Origin: Fodinibius saliphilus
GTDB lineage: Bacteria > Bacteroidota > Rhodothermia > Balneolales > Balneolaceae
Direction: 5' to 3'
Assembly: GCF_005869845.1 (NCBI RefSeq)
Contig: NZ_VAWF01000001.1
Coordinates: forward strand, 1,426,001-1,490,000
Length of the DNA stretch: 64,000 nt
Shown here: piece by piece, positions 7,044-15,773 of the stretch
Layout: the number at the start of each line of letters is the position of its first letter
Position numbering within the stretch: position 1 is the first letter of the stretch
Position numbers and translations under genes: made by a program
Notes under the pieces: generated by a model
Database searches by the model: none
Seen by the model: only the letters and a program-made list of their open reading frames with translations
What the model was told of the DNA's origin: nothing

Positions 7044-7949
7044 CTAAAAATAGCCTTGTTTTTTGCGCTCTTCCATAGCCGCTTCGGCCCGCTTGTCATC
7101 GGTTCGGTTACCGCGCTCTGTAATTCGGGCAGAGGCCACCTCTTCAATAACCTGCGGAATGGTATCGGCATCCGATTTGAAGGCTCCGGTACAGGTCATA
7201 TCTCCGATAGTACGGAACCGTACTTGCTTCTCCTCATACTCTTCCTCCTCGGTCAGCGTAATAAACTTCGACTTCGCCAGGTAGGTACCTTCACGCTCCA
7301 CAACATCGCGGGTATGCGCCAGGTACAGGCTGGGGATATCGATACCTTCGGCGGCGATATACTGCCATACGTCCATTTCGGTCCAGTTACTCAGCGGGAA
7401 TACCCGAAAGTGCTCGCCCGGGCTTTTGTGTCCGTTATACAAATTCCACAGCTCCGGACGCTGATTCTTGGGATCCCACTGCCCAAATTCATCACGGTGT
7501 GAGAAAAATCGTTCTTTGGCACGCGCCTTCTCTTCATCGCGGCGAGCCCCACCAAAAGCGGCATCAAAGTCATGATCTTCCAGGGCTTTCAACAAAGTGG
7601 GGATCTGCAATTTGTTGCGGCTGGGGTTGGGTCCTTTTTCTTCCTTAACCAATCCTTCGTCGATCATGTCCTGGACATGGGCTACAATAAGCTCAACGCC
7701 CAGATCATCCATCAGGTTATCCCGGAATTCTATGGTTTCATCAAAGTTATGGCCCGTATCTACGTGTAAAAAAGGAAAGGGAATCTTTCCGGGCCAAAAG
7801 GCTTTCTGGGCCAATCGCGCCATCGTAATGGAGTCTTTACCCCCGGAAAACATCAGCACCGGGTTCTCAAACTGCGCGGCGACCTCTCTCATGATATGTA
7901 TCGCTTCCGACTCAAGCTGTCGGATATGATTTAACTTATATAAATGCAT
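7044..7949 (-). CDS. cysD: Sulfate adenylyltransferase subunit 2
   Basis: This 301-residue PP-loop ATP pyrophosphatase has SGGKDS at 35-40, the usual CysD opening (YKLNHIRQLESEAIHIMREV), the conserved FGGARRDEEKARAKER segment and a C-terminal TDDKRAEAAMEERKKQGYF. It is full length. It adenylates sulfate in complex with CysN. The 1.27-kb gap upstream is filled with repeats, so it probably has its own promoter there. It may be part of the interrupted cysC/cysD/cysN series. Confidence 0.96.
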   Translation of the reverse strand: MHLYKLNHIRQLESEAIHIMREVAAQFENPVLMFSGGKDSITMARLAQKAFWPGKIPFPFLHVDTGHNFDETIEFRDNLMDDLGVELIVAHVQDMIDEGLVKEEKGPNPSRNKLQIPTLLKALEDHDFDAAFGGARRDEEKARAKERFFSHRDEFGQWDPKNQRPELWNLYNGHKSPGEHFRVFPLSNWTEMDVWQYIAAEGIDIPSLYLAHTRDVVEREGTYLAKSKFITLTEEEEYEEKQVRFRTIGDMTCTGAFKSDADTIPQVIEEVASARITERGNRTDDKRAEAAMEERKKQGYF

Positions 7950-8419
7950 ATTTGGGTTTTCAAATGTTAGACAGATGTACTAAAGCGGCTAAAGTTAAGG
8001 ATTAGTATGAAGAATGACTACTTCTTATTGCCTTTTTTTAAATTATATGGGACAAAAAATGTTATCCGGCGTTGGGGAGTTGTGTTTTCCCTTTCCTTTA
8101 GATGCTATTTTAATCTAATCCAAGAAATCCCGAAACAAGTTCAGGATGACAAGGTAATTTTTTAAAAAATGGGATTCCGGGTTGAAGGCTTGGGAAAGCG
8201 TTGCTTGTCCCCATCCGGCATAAGGAATTCTGTGTGGAGGCCGTAGGATGAGGAGGATAATTCTACACCGGTATATTTCTTTAATACTATTTCTCAATGG
8301 GAAGGACCATTAGAATTATCCCATCCGAAGGCCGAAGCCGGGTACAGAATTCTCTGCCGGTTACTTTTTTCGTCACTGAAAAACAGTAACAAAACAAACA
8401 GCCCCTTTTTCTTTTCCGC

Positions 8420-8439
8420 CTTTTGGCTTGATCCAAAAG
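8420..8439. repeat. CTTTTGG-CTTGAT-CCAAAAG hairpin
   Basis: Perfect 7-bp arms enclose the 6-base loop CTTGAT. The same loop with related arms is at 16152-16177. It lies inside the first long repeat unit of the cysC-cysD gap. There is no T-run, so it is not an obvious terminator. Confidence 0.5.
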
Positions 8440-9169
8440 ACTCGTAAAAGATCAAGACTACAAATTGCGGGACAGCTCCGGCCGGCAGCAGGCGCGCATT
8501 TTGATGGTCCGATACACTTATAAAGTATTTCAAATATCATCACTGGTACAAAATGCACATCCGCCTGCTTTGCCCTCCGCTCGCAATTCTAATGTCATAT
8601 TGGGCACCTTTATTTAAATAATGGGGCTTTTTAAAACGGGGGCCAGGGCGAATCGCGGGAACTACGTTGCTTGTTTCCCTCCGGCATAACGAATTCTGTG
8701 CCGAAAACAGAAGGCGGCCAGGAGTATTTCATACCGGTGTTATCCTCTAAAAAAGCAGCGATCGTAATGGACCATTAAAATACTTCCGCCGCATGTTTGG
8801 AGCCGGGTACAGAATTCTCAGCCAGTGACTTTTTTGGTTACTTTTTTCGTCACTGAAAAACAGTAACAAAACAAACAGCCCCTTTTTTTCCGCCTTTTGC
8901 AATACCCCATTCTACAGATATTTTTTTCCAGATTTGCTGGTCAGACTACTATCGGACCATCATTAAAAAAAGTAACAAAACAGTTATTACTATCTACAGA
9001 ACCCACCCCGCCTCGTTCCTCAGCACACCTCCCAAGAGGGGATTTTTCTTGCTCTTTAGATATTACGCGAATCTATTCAAGGAGATTCCTCGACTTCGCT
9101 AGGCTCCGCTCGGAATGACTGCTTTTTTATAGTTTTTAATTGGGATCTGGGGCGTGGAATAACCCACCC

Positions 9170-9218
9170 AACATCCAACCTTCAACTCTCAACATTTAAC
9201 CTTCAGCACGCAACATGC
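9170..9218. repeat. Heptad tract abutting the cysC stop codon
   Basis: Seven phased 7-base units, AACATCC, AACCTTC, AACTCTC, AACATTT, AACCTTC, AGCACGC and AACATGC, end one base from the cysC stop triplet. It is the clearest tract in the window. Confidence 0.75.
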
Positions 9219-9219
9219 T

Positions 9220-9762
9220 CTATGAATCTACTTGTGACTCCAAATAGTCAAATACCATCTGTACGCCCTCTTCTACAGAAATATTGGTCGTATCGATTTC
9301 AATCTCCGGATTTTCAGGCTCTTCATAGGGATCACTGATACCGGTAAAGTTATCGATCTCCCCTTTGCGGGCCTGTTCATATAGCCCTTTCACATCTCGC
9401 TCTTCACACACCTCAAGGGGCGTAGAGATATGAACTTCAGTAAAATCCTCACACATATCACGGACAAAGTCGCGAGCATCCTGGTAGGGTGAAATAAAGG
9501 AGGCAACTACAAAGACGCCGTGCTTTTGTAGCAAACTGGCAATAAACCCAACACGTTTCACATGAGCATCCCGTTCTTCTTTAGAAAAGCCGGTCTTGGG
9601 AAAGACTTCCCGTACCGCATCCCCATCCAGGTGCTCCACTTCATATCCTTGCTCTTTCAATTGTGCATATACTTCTTCAGATATAGTACTCTTGCCTGAT
9701 CCCGAAAGTCCGGTAAACCAGAGAACGGTGGGTTTTAAGCTGTTTTCTTGTTGTACACTCAT
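9220..9762 (-). CDS. cysC: Adenylyl-sulfate kinase
   Basis: This 180-residue APS kinase is full length. It has the P-loop GLSGSGKST at 18-26, HLDGDAVREVFPKTGFS for the DGD/lid region, FISPYQDARDFVR, and a C-terminal FDYLESQ. It phosphorylates APS to PAPS, the universal sulfate donor. It stands alone between heptad tracts (9170-9218 downstream, 9763-9797 upstream) with an S23 gene before it. With cysN, cysD and cysQ it completes PAPS synthesis and PAP removal. Confidence 0.95.
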   Translation of the reverse strand: MSVQQENSLKPTVLWFTGLSGSGKSTISEEVYAQLKEQGYEVEHLDGDAVREVFPKTGFSKEERDAHVKRVGFIASLLQKHGVFVVASFISPYQDARDFVRDMCEDFTEVHISTPLEVCEERDVKGLYEQARKGEIDNFTGISDPYEEPENPEIEIDTTNISVEEGVQMVFDYLESQVDS

Positions 9763-9797
9763 AGTGTAAAGTTAAAAGTTTTAAGCGTTAAGTTGGT
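9763..9797. repeat. Heptad tract directly upstream of the cysC start
   Basis: Five 7-base units on the plus strand (AGTGTAA, AGTTAAA, AGTTTTA, AGCGTTA, AGTTGGT) begin at the base next to the cysC start codon, so they occupy the ribosome-binding region. Confidence 0.65.
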
Positions 9798-9852
9798 ATT
9801 ATGACTGCAGACGATGAACCGACAACGAACGACCACAGATCATTAAAAATTA

Positions 9853-9880
9853 TGAATGTTGAATTTTAGATGCTGAATTT
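9853..9880. repeat. Heptad tract at the 3' end of the third S23 gene
   Basis: Four units (TGAATGT, TGAATTT, TAGATGC, TGAATTT) run into the stop codon of the S23 gene. They are inverse to the CAACATT/CAAAATT units of 10318-10380, so this S23 gene too is bracketed by inverted tracts. Confidence 0.65.
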
Positions 9881-10232
9881 ATTTCAGATTTTGTTGAGAA
9901 GTCTTCACTATTGAAGTCAGTATATTTATAATCTCATTAATTTCTTTCAAATGTTGTTCTGCATCAAATATTAAGAACTCACCATGTTTAAGTAGACGTA
10001 ACCAATATTTGGTTTCTCTTTCCTCCTTGGATGCTATTGCCATTTTAGCAATAAAATCCCTCTTTGACTGAGCTGCTCCAGCCTCTTCAACGTTAGCACC
10101 TATACTAGTTCCACTTTTTAAAAGCTGTCTTGATATGACAAATTCATTTTTACTTACAAGAAGCTGACTAAGAGTAATTACCTTGAGGGCAAATTTAAAA
10201 CTTTTTTCCTTAATTACATTTGGCTTATTCAT
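9879..10232 (-). CDS. Four-helix-bundle (S23) protein between cysC and cysQ
   Basis: This 117-residue protein belongs to the S23 family but a different branch from the other two. It reads KFALKVITLSQLLV, then ISRQLLKSGTSIGANVEEA and ASKEERETKYWLRLLKHGE. This is the four helix bundle form common in Bacteroidota. The role is unknown. Because it differs in sequence from the copies at 444 and 6639, repeated insertion at sulfate genes is more likely than recent duplication. Confidence 0.9.
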   Translation of the reverse strand: MNKPNVIKEKSFKFALKVITLSQLLVSKNEFVISRQLLKSGTSIGANVEEAGAAQSKRDFIAKMAIASKEERETKYWLRLLKHGEFLIFDAEQHLKEINEIINILTSIVKTSQQNLK

Positions 10233-10317
10233 GGACTTATTATACTGATTTAACTATTAGTATCAGTAGTAAGACCATTCAGTGAAACAAGGCTTACAAA
10301 TTTTTAAGAAGCCTTTA

Positions 10318-10380
10318 CATTCACCATCCAAAACTCACCATTTCCTACCACCCAACATTCAAAACTCAAAATTCAACATT
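10318..10380. repeat. Nine-unit heptad tract running into the cysQ 3' end
   Basis: Nine 7-base units (CATTCAC, CATCCAA, AACTCAC, CATTTCC, TACCACC, CAACATT, CAAAACT, CAAAATT, CAACATT) fill exactly 63 bases. The last two and part of the third last lie inside cysQ and encode its final residues (N-V-E-F) and stop. Confidence 0.7.
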
Positions 10381-11139
10381 ATCTTTTAGGCCAATCAAAA
10401 AGCTGCCATTCTTCAAATCTTCTTTATTATAAGTTAAGGGTGATGAATGAGAACCTTCTCGCGCCGAATAGCGGTATACAGCATCACCCGCAGCAACATC
10501 CCACTCCATCGTAGGTCCCATACGCGGATAGATATCCGCTTTCCCCTCGGCCACCAGGCAAAACTTAAGGGAACTTCCGGCTGGAATTGTTTTCACTACA
10601 TTTAACCCCTTTTCTTTCAGTTGTTCAACCAGCTTTCCGGATCCATGCGATCGACTTTGCATCGCTATAAGTTCATCATCTGATGTACTGGCTGTTGAGT
10701 AAATAGGCTCCGGGGCTTCGGTTCCAACTTGCTTGAAGGATCCTTTTCCTTTTTCAGCATAATACAGCGTTTCCTTATCCGGAACATACACCACCCCCAT
10801 CACAGGAATACCATCATCAATAAGGGCGATGTTCACCGTAAATTCCCCATTCTTTTTGATAAACTCCTTGGTACCGTCAAGGGGATCCACGATCCAGAAG
10901 GTATCCCAGCCATTACGCTCATCATATGCGGGCACGCCGGACTCCTCCGATATAATGGGCGTTTCGGGATCCAGCTCTTTTAATGCATCAACGATAATAT
11001 GATGTGAAGCCAAATCCGCTTTCGTCAAAGGAGAGTCATCATCCTTCCGGCTGATCTCTACATCCTGCGCATCATTATATATTTTCAACATCGCCTCGCC
11101 GGCCTCTTGTGCTATTCCAATAATCTCTTTTAACATCAT
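10366..11139 (-). CDS. cysQ: 3'(2'),5'-bisphosphate nucleotidase
   Basis: This 257-residue member of the inositol-monophosphatase superfamily has metal-site motifs EES (65-67), DPLDGT (85-90) and a late WDVAAGDAV. The length and DGTKEF segment are those of CysQ. It hydrolyses 3'-phosphoadenosine 5'-phosphate (PAP), the by-product of PAPS-dependent sulfotransferases or reductases, relieving inhibition. The C-terminal residues come from a heptad repeat tract, so the native end has probably been replaced. The start may be Met1 or Met2. The permease genes upstream suggest a sulfate-uptake and activation group. Confidence 0.94.
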   Translation of the reverse strand: MMLKEIIGIAQEAGEAMLKIYNDAQDVEISRKDDDSPLTKADLASHHIIVDALKELDPETPIISEESGVPAYDERNGWDTFWIVDPLDGTKEFIKKNGEFTVNIALIDDGIPVMGVVYVPDKETLYYAEKGKGSFKQVGTEAPEPIYSTASTSDDELIAMQSRSHGSGKLVEQLKEKGLNVVKTIPAGSSLKFCLVAEGKADIYPRMGPTMEWDVAAGDAVYRYSAREGSHSSPLTYNKEDLKNGSFLIGLKDNVEF

Positions 11140-11199
11140 ACTTATGTTTTTAAAAATTTTAAAATACGTTCATTTTAGTTATGCCATGGCGGGGAGTCC

Positions 11200-11256
11200 C
11201 CAGTCACCCGACTTCCAACCCTCAACATTTACCTTCAACATCCAACACTGGCTTTC
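11200..11256. repeat. Heptad-like tract after the first SLC13 permease
   Basis: Units ACTTCCA, ACCCTCA, ACATTT, ACCTTCA, ACATCCA and ACACTGG occupy about 11211-11251, just before the permease stop at 11257. Phase slips once (a 6-base unit). Confidence 0.55.
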
Positions 11257-13065
11257 CTACAACGGCCAAATCAGAGGCACCAAAGATATTGTAATTACGG
11301 CTACCATCAAATTTAATGGTAAACCAATCTTGGTAAAATCGGTAAACTTATATCCCCCGGGACCATATACCATCAAGTTTGTCTGATAGCCAATTGGCGT
11401 CGAAAAACTGGCCGAGGCCGCCATAATAATAGTCATCACAAAGGGCATATAGCTTACCCCAAAGGAAGCAGCCATCGATATGGCAATCGGAAATATCAGC
11501 ACCGCAGCTGCATTATTGGTCACCATTTCGGTAAGTACCCAAGTGGATAGGTATACTCCTGCCAGCGCCAGGTACGGACTACCCTTGGCATAGCTTAAAA
11601 ACCCTTCAGCTAAAACCGAGGCAGCACCGGTTTCCTGCAAAGCATTTCCTAACCCTAATGAAGCTGCAATAACCAGCAGAACTGACCAATCGATATAGTC
11701 TTTAGCTGTAGCTGTTCTGCAACATCGAGACGCTACCATTAGTCCGGCTGCTAAAAAAGAAGCCTGAAACATGGAGAGCAACCCAAAAGCGACAGAAGCA
11801 ACCATCCCGCCCAAAATAGCCCATGCATAACCCGATTTTTCGTAGTCAGGTGGACTAGAATCACTGATTCCGCTTATTAGATAGTAATCACTAGAGTTTC
11901 TATACTGATCCAAAAAGGTAGGATGCGCCTCTAAAAGCAGCGTATCACCGGTATTTAACCGAATGTCTCCCACCTTCTCTTTCACCCGTTCTCCACTGCG
12001 TGATACAGCCAACACCACCGCATCATACATATTGCGAAATCCTCCATCTTTAATTGTTTGGCCGTTAACCGGATGGCTCGGAGAAACAACGGCTTCAATT
12101 AATAGACGTTCGCGACGTGATGAGTTGAGCTTAAATATTTGATCCGTGGCCGGGGTCAACCCTTTGATCTGCTGCAAATCAATAATAGAATCCACAACCC
12201 CGGTAAAAATGAGCCGATCATTAGCCCGCAATTCCTGTTCAGGGTCAACGGCTGCAATAATATGTCCATCCCTATAGATTTCGGCCAAGAATAGCTCCGG
12301 AAGGTGGCGAAGACCCGCTTCTTCAATCGTTTTGCCGGGCAGCGGACTGTCTCCTTGCACAATCATCTCAATGGTATATTCTCGCGGATCTTTAAAGGTA
12401 TCGTAGCCCGAACCACGCTCAGGAAGTAGTTTATCCCCAAAAAATGCGAGATACAAAAAACCAACAATAGCACAGGGTAACCCAATGAGGCCGGGTTCAA
12501 ACATTCCGATCGTCTGTGTCGAAGCCTCTTCAATAAGCAAGCCATTAACGATAAGATTGGTACTGGTACCAATAAGGGTACACGCCCCTCCCAAAATAGC
12601 AGCATAACTCAACGGGATGAGTAACTTGGAAACAGCAACTTGATTTTTTCGGGCCCAATCCTCCAAGGCCGGGATAAAAGAAGCAACAACGGGAGTATTA
12701 TTAAGAAAAGCACTGACAACCATAACCGGTGCCATGATACGTAGCTGGGTACGGCGGATACTGTTGAAGCGGCCGACTATCGTCTCCACTACATATTGGA
12801 TAGCCCCTGTTTCTTTAAGGCCTGCAGCTACCACATACAGGGCTGCTACAGTGAGCATCCCTTGGTTTGAAAAACCGACAAGAGCCTCAGATGCTGGAAC
12901 AGTCTGCGTAACTATTAGCGCCGTCAGTCCACCTATAAAAACGACATCAGCCGCTATACGCGTACTGATGAGTAATACAATGCATATTAAAATGACGGCT
13001 ATTACCGTCCAGCCGGCTAGTGTCATGGCTATAACTGTTGTAAAGTCTTTTTTTCTCTTGAGCAC
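11257..13065 (-). CDS. SLC13-family permease with two TrkA_C domains (probable sulfate transporter)
   Basis: The protein is 602 residues. N-terminal transmembrane helices include AFLNNTPVVASFIPAL and GTSTNLIVNG, the first SNT/NNT-type ion and substrate motif. Two cytosolic TrkA_C domains (about 205-375) are marked by PLPGKTIEEAGLR and HPVNGQTIKDGGFR. A second helix bundle contains VTNNAAAVLIFP and TPIGYQTNLMVYGPGGY. This layout is typical of bacterial SLC13 sulfate or dicarboxylate transporters. The sulfate-activation genes next to it favour sulfate, which is inference. The first 13 residues precede a second Met; either could be the start. It is paralogous to the next permease. Confidence 0.88.
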   Translation of the reverse strand: MLKRKKDFTTVIAMTLAGWTVIAVILICIVLLISTRIAADVVFIGGLTALIVTQTVPASEALVGFSNQGMLTVAALYVVAAGLKETGAIQYVVETIVGRFNSIRRTQLRIMAPVMVVSAFLNNTPVVASFIPALEDWARKNQVAVSKLLIPLSYAAILGGACTLIGTSTNLIVNGLLIEEASTQTIGMFEPGLIGLPCAIVGFLYLAFFGDKLLPERGSGYDTFKDPREYTIEMIVQGDSPLPGKTIEEAGLRHLPELFLAEIYRDGHIIAAVDPEQELRANDRLIFTGVVDSIIDLQQIKGLTPATDQIFKLNSSRRERLLIEAVVSPSHPVNGQTIKDGGFRNMYDAVVLAVSRSGERVKEKVGDIRLNTGDTLLLEAHPTFLDQYRNSSDYYLISGISDSSPPDYEKSGYAWAILGGMVASVAFGLLSMFQASFLAAGLMVASRCCRTATAKDYIDWSVLLVIAASLGLGNALQETGAASVLAEGFLSYAKGSPYLALAGVYLSTWVLTEMVTNNAAAVLIFPIAISMAASFGVSYMPFVMTIIMAASASFSTPIGYQTNLMVYGPGGYKFTDFTKIGLPLNLMVAVITISLVPLIWPL

Positions 13066-13898
13066 AAAGAAAAAGAATTGTGATGTGCTTTCAAATTACA
13101 AATCTACAAATGATAAGCGCCTAAGGCCGAAAGGTTTGCCTTACTCTTTAGATCTTAGCGAACCTTTTCATGAGCTTTTAATAGGTCTACAAAAATTCCC
13201 ATAACGAATTCTAATCCGGTGACTTTTTTGCTGTACCACGTTCTACGTTGATTACTTTTTTTGTCACTGAAAAACAGTAACAAACAGTACCTTTTTCTTT
13301 CCAGCCTTGATGATCCTTGGCACTCATAAATTATTTCAAGGTTATCACCGGTACAAAATACCCAACCGCCTGCTTTGCCCTCCGCTCACAATTCTAATGT
13401 CGTTTGGGGCAACTTTATTCAGATAATAGCGTTTTCAAACGGGGTCTGGGGCGAATCGCGGAAAAGGTTTGGGGAAAGCAACTGCCGGAATAGAGCAATC
13501 CTATGAATAAGTATGTTAACAAGTACAAAATCTACGATTCCCCCAGCAGTTTTTTCCAATACATAGCTTTAGAACAAGGTAAAAATGGCCATCCCCGCCA
13601 CTACATAAAACTTCGGGATACATAGCTGCACCTCCTTCGGTTCACATTACTTAGCGCCACAATGAGGACACTTCATTGCCTCATTAGCGCCCATCATTGC
13701 GAGGAATACAGTGAATTGGCGGGACGACGTGGCAATGATGCGTGACGGCTACTTTTTGATACTAAGCGAATTGTTATCAGGGAGATCCTGAACCAAGTTC
13801 AGGATGACAAGATGGGTGGATAAAAAATGGGGCTCTCGGACGTTGAATAACCCATCCACCGTCAATCCTCAACATTCATTATCTAAAATTGCCTTCGC
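13066..13898. repeat. Intergenic region of dispersed repeats between the two permeases
   Basis: No gene is supported in these 833 bases. The block 13210-13460 matches 8350-8660 with an internal deletion: it keeps GTCACTGAAAAACAGTAACA, ACCGGTACAAAAT, CCGCCTGCTTTGCCCTCCGC and GGTCTGGGGCGAATCGCGG. The block 13530-13555 (AAATCTACGATTCCCCCAGC) matches one near 4760-4790. A perfect TCCTGAAC-CAA-GTTCAGGA hairpin lies at 13786-13804. A heptad-like tract fills about 13855-13885 before the next stop codon. Confidence 0.65.
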
Positions 13899-15773
13899 CT
13901 ACATCGGCCAAAACACCGGAACCAAAATAATTACGACCGCCCAAAGTACGAGCTGTAGCGGAAAACCCACCTTAAAGAAATCGGTAAACTTATAATTACC
14001 CGGTCCATAAACCATCAGATTTGTCTGGTAACCGATGGGCGTTAAAAGAGACATGGAGGCCGCTAGTGTAATCCCAATAAAGAGCGGACGCGCCGCTAAT
14101 CCCTGGGTTTCAGCTATCGATAGGGCAATGGGGAACATAAGGGCAACAGCCCCATTATTGGTAATAAGCTCCGTCAGTATTACCGTCACTATAACAACCC
14201 CGGCAAGAACCGTCCTGGGACCATAGATACTCGTCAAATCCACTAATCCCTGCCCAATTATTACCGATGTACCACTCACTTCCATGGCTCTACCTAAGCC
14301 CAAGGCCGAACCTATTACAATTAGTACCGTCCAATCGATAGATTGCCGTGCCTCACCGGCCTCTATAACATTAAAAGCCAATAAAACGGCAACCCCCAAC
14401 ACTCCTGCCAGGGCTATATGCATAAATCCAAAAGCAACAAGACCAATGATACCGACTAACACAGCAATAGAAATATATAAATCCTTTCCACCGGGGCGTT
14501 CTTCTTTAATTTCCGATACATCACCGGGAACTTCACCACCAGCTTCACTGGTTAGAAAGAAATCCTCCGTACCTTCATAGGCACCCCGGAAACCGCGACC
14601 GGTATCAAGAAGCAATACATCGCCGGGATGCAATACGAACTCTCCCAAAGGCTCATCAATACGTTCTCCCTTTCTCCGGACTCCTGTTACAGCAGCTCCA
14701 AATCGTTCAAGCAGTTTGGCCTCCCCCACGGTAGCGCCTACCAATCGTGATCCTTCCTTAACAACTACCTGGTGCAACTCTCGGTCTTTTTCATCGCGCC
14801 TTATAGTTCGGGGCGGTTGAAATGCAAGCCGAAGCCCGGGATAACCGGTCAGGTTCGGCTTTTTTGCAGCGATACCACCTTCAGCTGCATAAAAAAGATG
14901 ATCTCCCGCCCGCAGCTTTTCATTTTCGGGTACCGGTGCAATCTCTTGCTCATTTCGGTTAATACGTGACAAATAAAATCCCGGAAATACTGTGAGACCT
15001 GCTTCTCCAACTTCCTTACCAATAACCTCTGCCCCATCGGTTATTTCAAGCTCTACCAAAAGCTTTCGCTTTAGTTCTTCCTGATATCGAATATCTCGGC
15101 GAGCCGGTGTCAACTTAGGTGAAACAAAAACCAAATAAATAAGTCCGGATATAGCACAAGGTACTCCTACCCATGCCAGTTCAAAAAAAGAAAACCCTTC
15201 GAATCCATGACTTTGTAATAAGCCATGCGTAATCAAGTTTGTACTGGTACCGATCAGCGTACACATTCCTCCTAAAATAGCAGCATAAGAAAGAGGCATT
15301 AACAGTTTTGAAGCCGGGATATTTTTCTTCTTTGCCCAGCTCCGTATCGCCGGTATTCCCATTGCCACAATAGGGGTATTATTAAGAAAGGCCGAGTAAA
15401 CAGAAACACTGGGGCATAACCGTAACAATATACGCTGTACACTTCTGGTTTTTTTACCTAAAATAAATTCACTGGCCTGATCCAAAGCCCCACTTTCTCG
15501 AAGTCCCGTCCCCACTACATATAAGCTACCCAAGGCTACCAGCGTTGTATTTCCGAAACCAAGGAAAGCCTCCTCCAAGCTAATCACGCCGCTGGCGGTA
15601 GCAATAGCCAAAGCTGTTACCAACACAGCATCAGGACTCCACACATCAAATGCCAATGCAATGAAAGCGAATGCTAATACTGATAAAATTATAATTTGTT
15701 CAAACCCCATAAAACCGTAACCGGCTAATGATTTAAATAGTTTACGTAGTGTGTTTTTTATCGAAGGTGGCAA
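13899..15773 (-). CDS. SLC13-family permease with two TrkA_C domains, second copy
   Basis: The protein is 624 residues with the same plan as the gene at 11257-13065. It has AFLNNTPIVAMGIPAI and GTSTNLITHG in the first membrane half. Two TrkA_C domains span about 225-395 (GAEVIGKEVGEAGLTVFPG and GSRLVGATVGEAKLLERFG). The second half has ITNNGAVALMFP and TPIGYQTNLMVYGPGNY. Transport of sulfate is inferred from context. The first 21 residues are basic and atypical, and the Met at residue 22 (start 15710, M-G-F-E-Q-I-I-I) is a good alternative start. Tandem but separated by 833 bp of repeats, the pair probably arose by an old duplication. Confidence 0.87.
   Translation of the reverse strand: MPPSIKNTLRKLFKSLAGYGFMGFEQIIILSVLAFAFIALAFDVWSPDAVLVTALAIATASGVISLEEAFLGFGNTTLVALGSLYVVGTGLRESGALDQASEFILGKKTRSVQRILLRLCPSVSVYSAFLNNTPIVAMGIPAIRSWAKKKNIPASKLLMPLSYAAILGGMCTLIGTSTNLITHGLLQSHGFEGFSFFELAWVGVPCAISGLIYLVFVSPKLTPARRDIRYQEELKRKLLVELEITDGAEVIGKEVGEAGLTVFPGFYLSRINRNEQEIAPVPENEKLRAGDHLFYAAEGGIAAKKPNLTGYPGLRLAFQPPRTIRRDEKDRELHQVVVKEGSRLVGATVGEAKLLERFGAAVTGVRRKGERIDEPLGEFVLHPGDVLLLDTGRGFRGAYEGTEDFFLTSEAGGEVPGDVSEIKEERPGGKDLYISIAVLVGIIGLVAFGFMHIALAGVLGVAVLLAFNVIEAGEARQSIDWTVLIVIGSALGLGRAMEVSGTSVIIGQGLVDLTSIYGPRTVLAGVVIVTVILTELITNNGAVALMFPIALSIAETQGLAARPLFIGITLAASMSLLTPIGYQTNLMVYGPGNYKFTDFFKVGFPLQLVLWAVVIILVPVFWPM

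Larger units (their letters stand above)
7950..9219. repeat. 1.27-kb intergenic array of diverged dispersed repeats
   Basis: No gene is supported. Two related units stand in the same orientation, about 8169-8409 and 8642-8905. Both contain CGTTGCTTGT, CCGGCATAA, GAATTCTGTG, ACCGGT, GGACCATTA, GCCGGGTACAGAATTCTC and a segment from GTTACTTTTTTCGTCACTG to AACAGCCCC. A related block lies at 13210-13460. The end (9064-9160) matches 4972-5065 and leads into the heptad tract before cysC. Short minus-strand frames here are repeat translations found widely as spurious hypotheticals. Confidence 0.65.

Noticed and set aside
8294-8558. Two overlapping minus-strand frames of 79 and 61 codons
   Set aside because: They lie inside the dispersed repeat units and translate repeat sequence; the matching block near 13210-13460 has no such frame.
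444-10232. S23 proteins as Avd of a diversity-generating retroelement
   Set aside because: No reverse transcriptase, template repeat or variable repeat with A-directed changes is visible.
7001-10380. Heptad tracts as a CRISPR-like or minisatellite array
   Set aside because: Units are only 7 bases, vary in sequence, have no spacers and no cas genes nearby.
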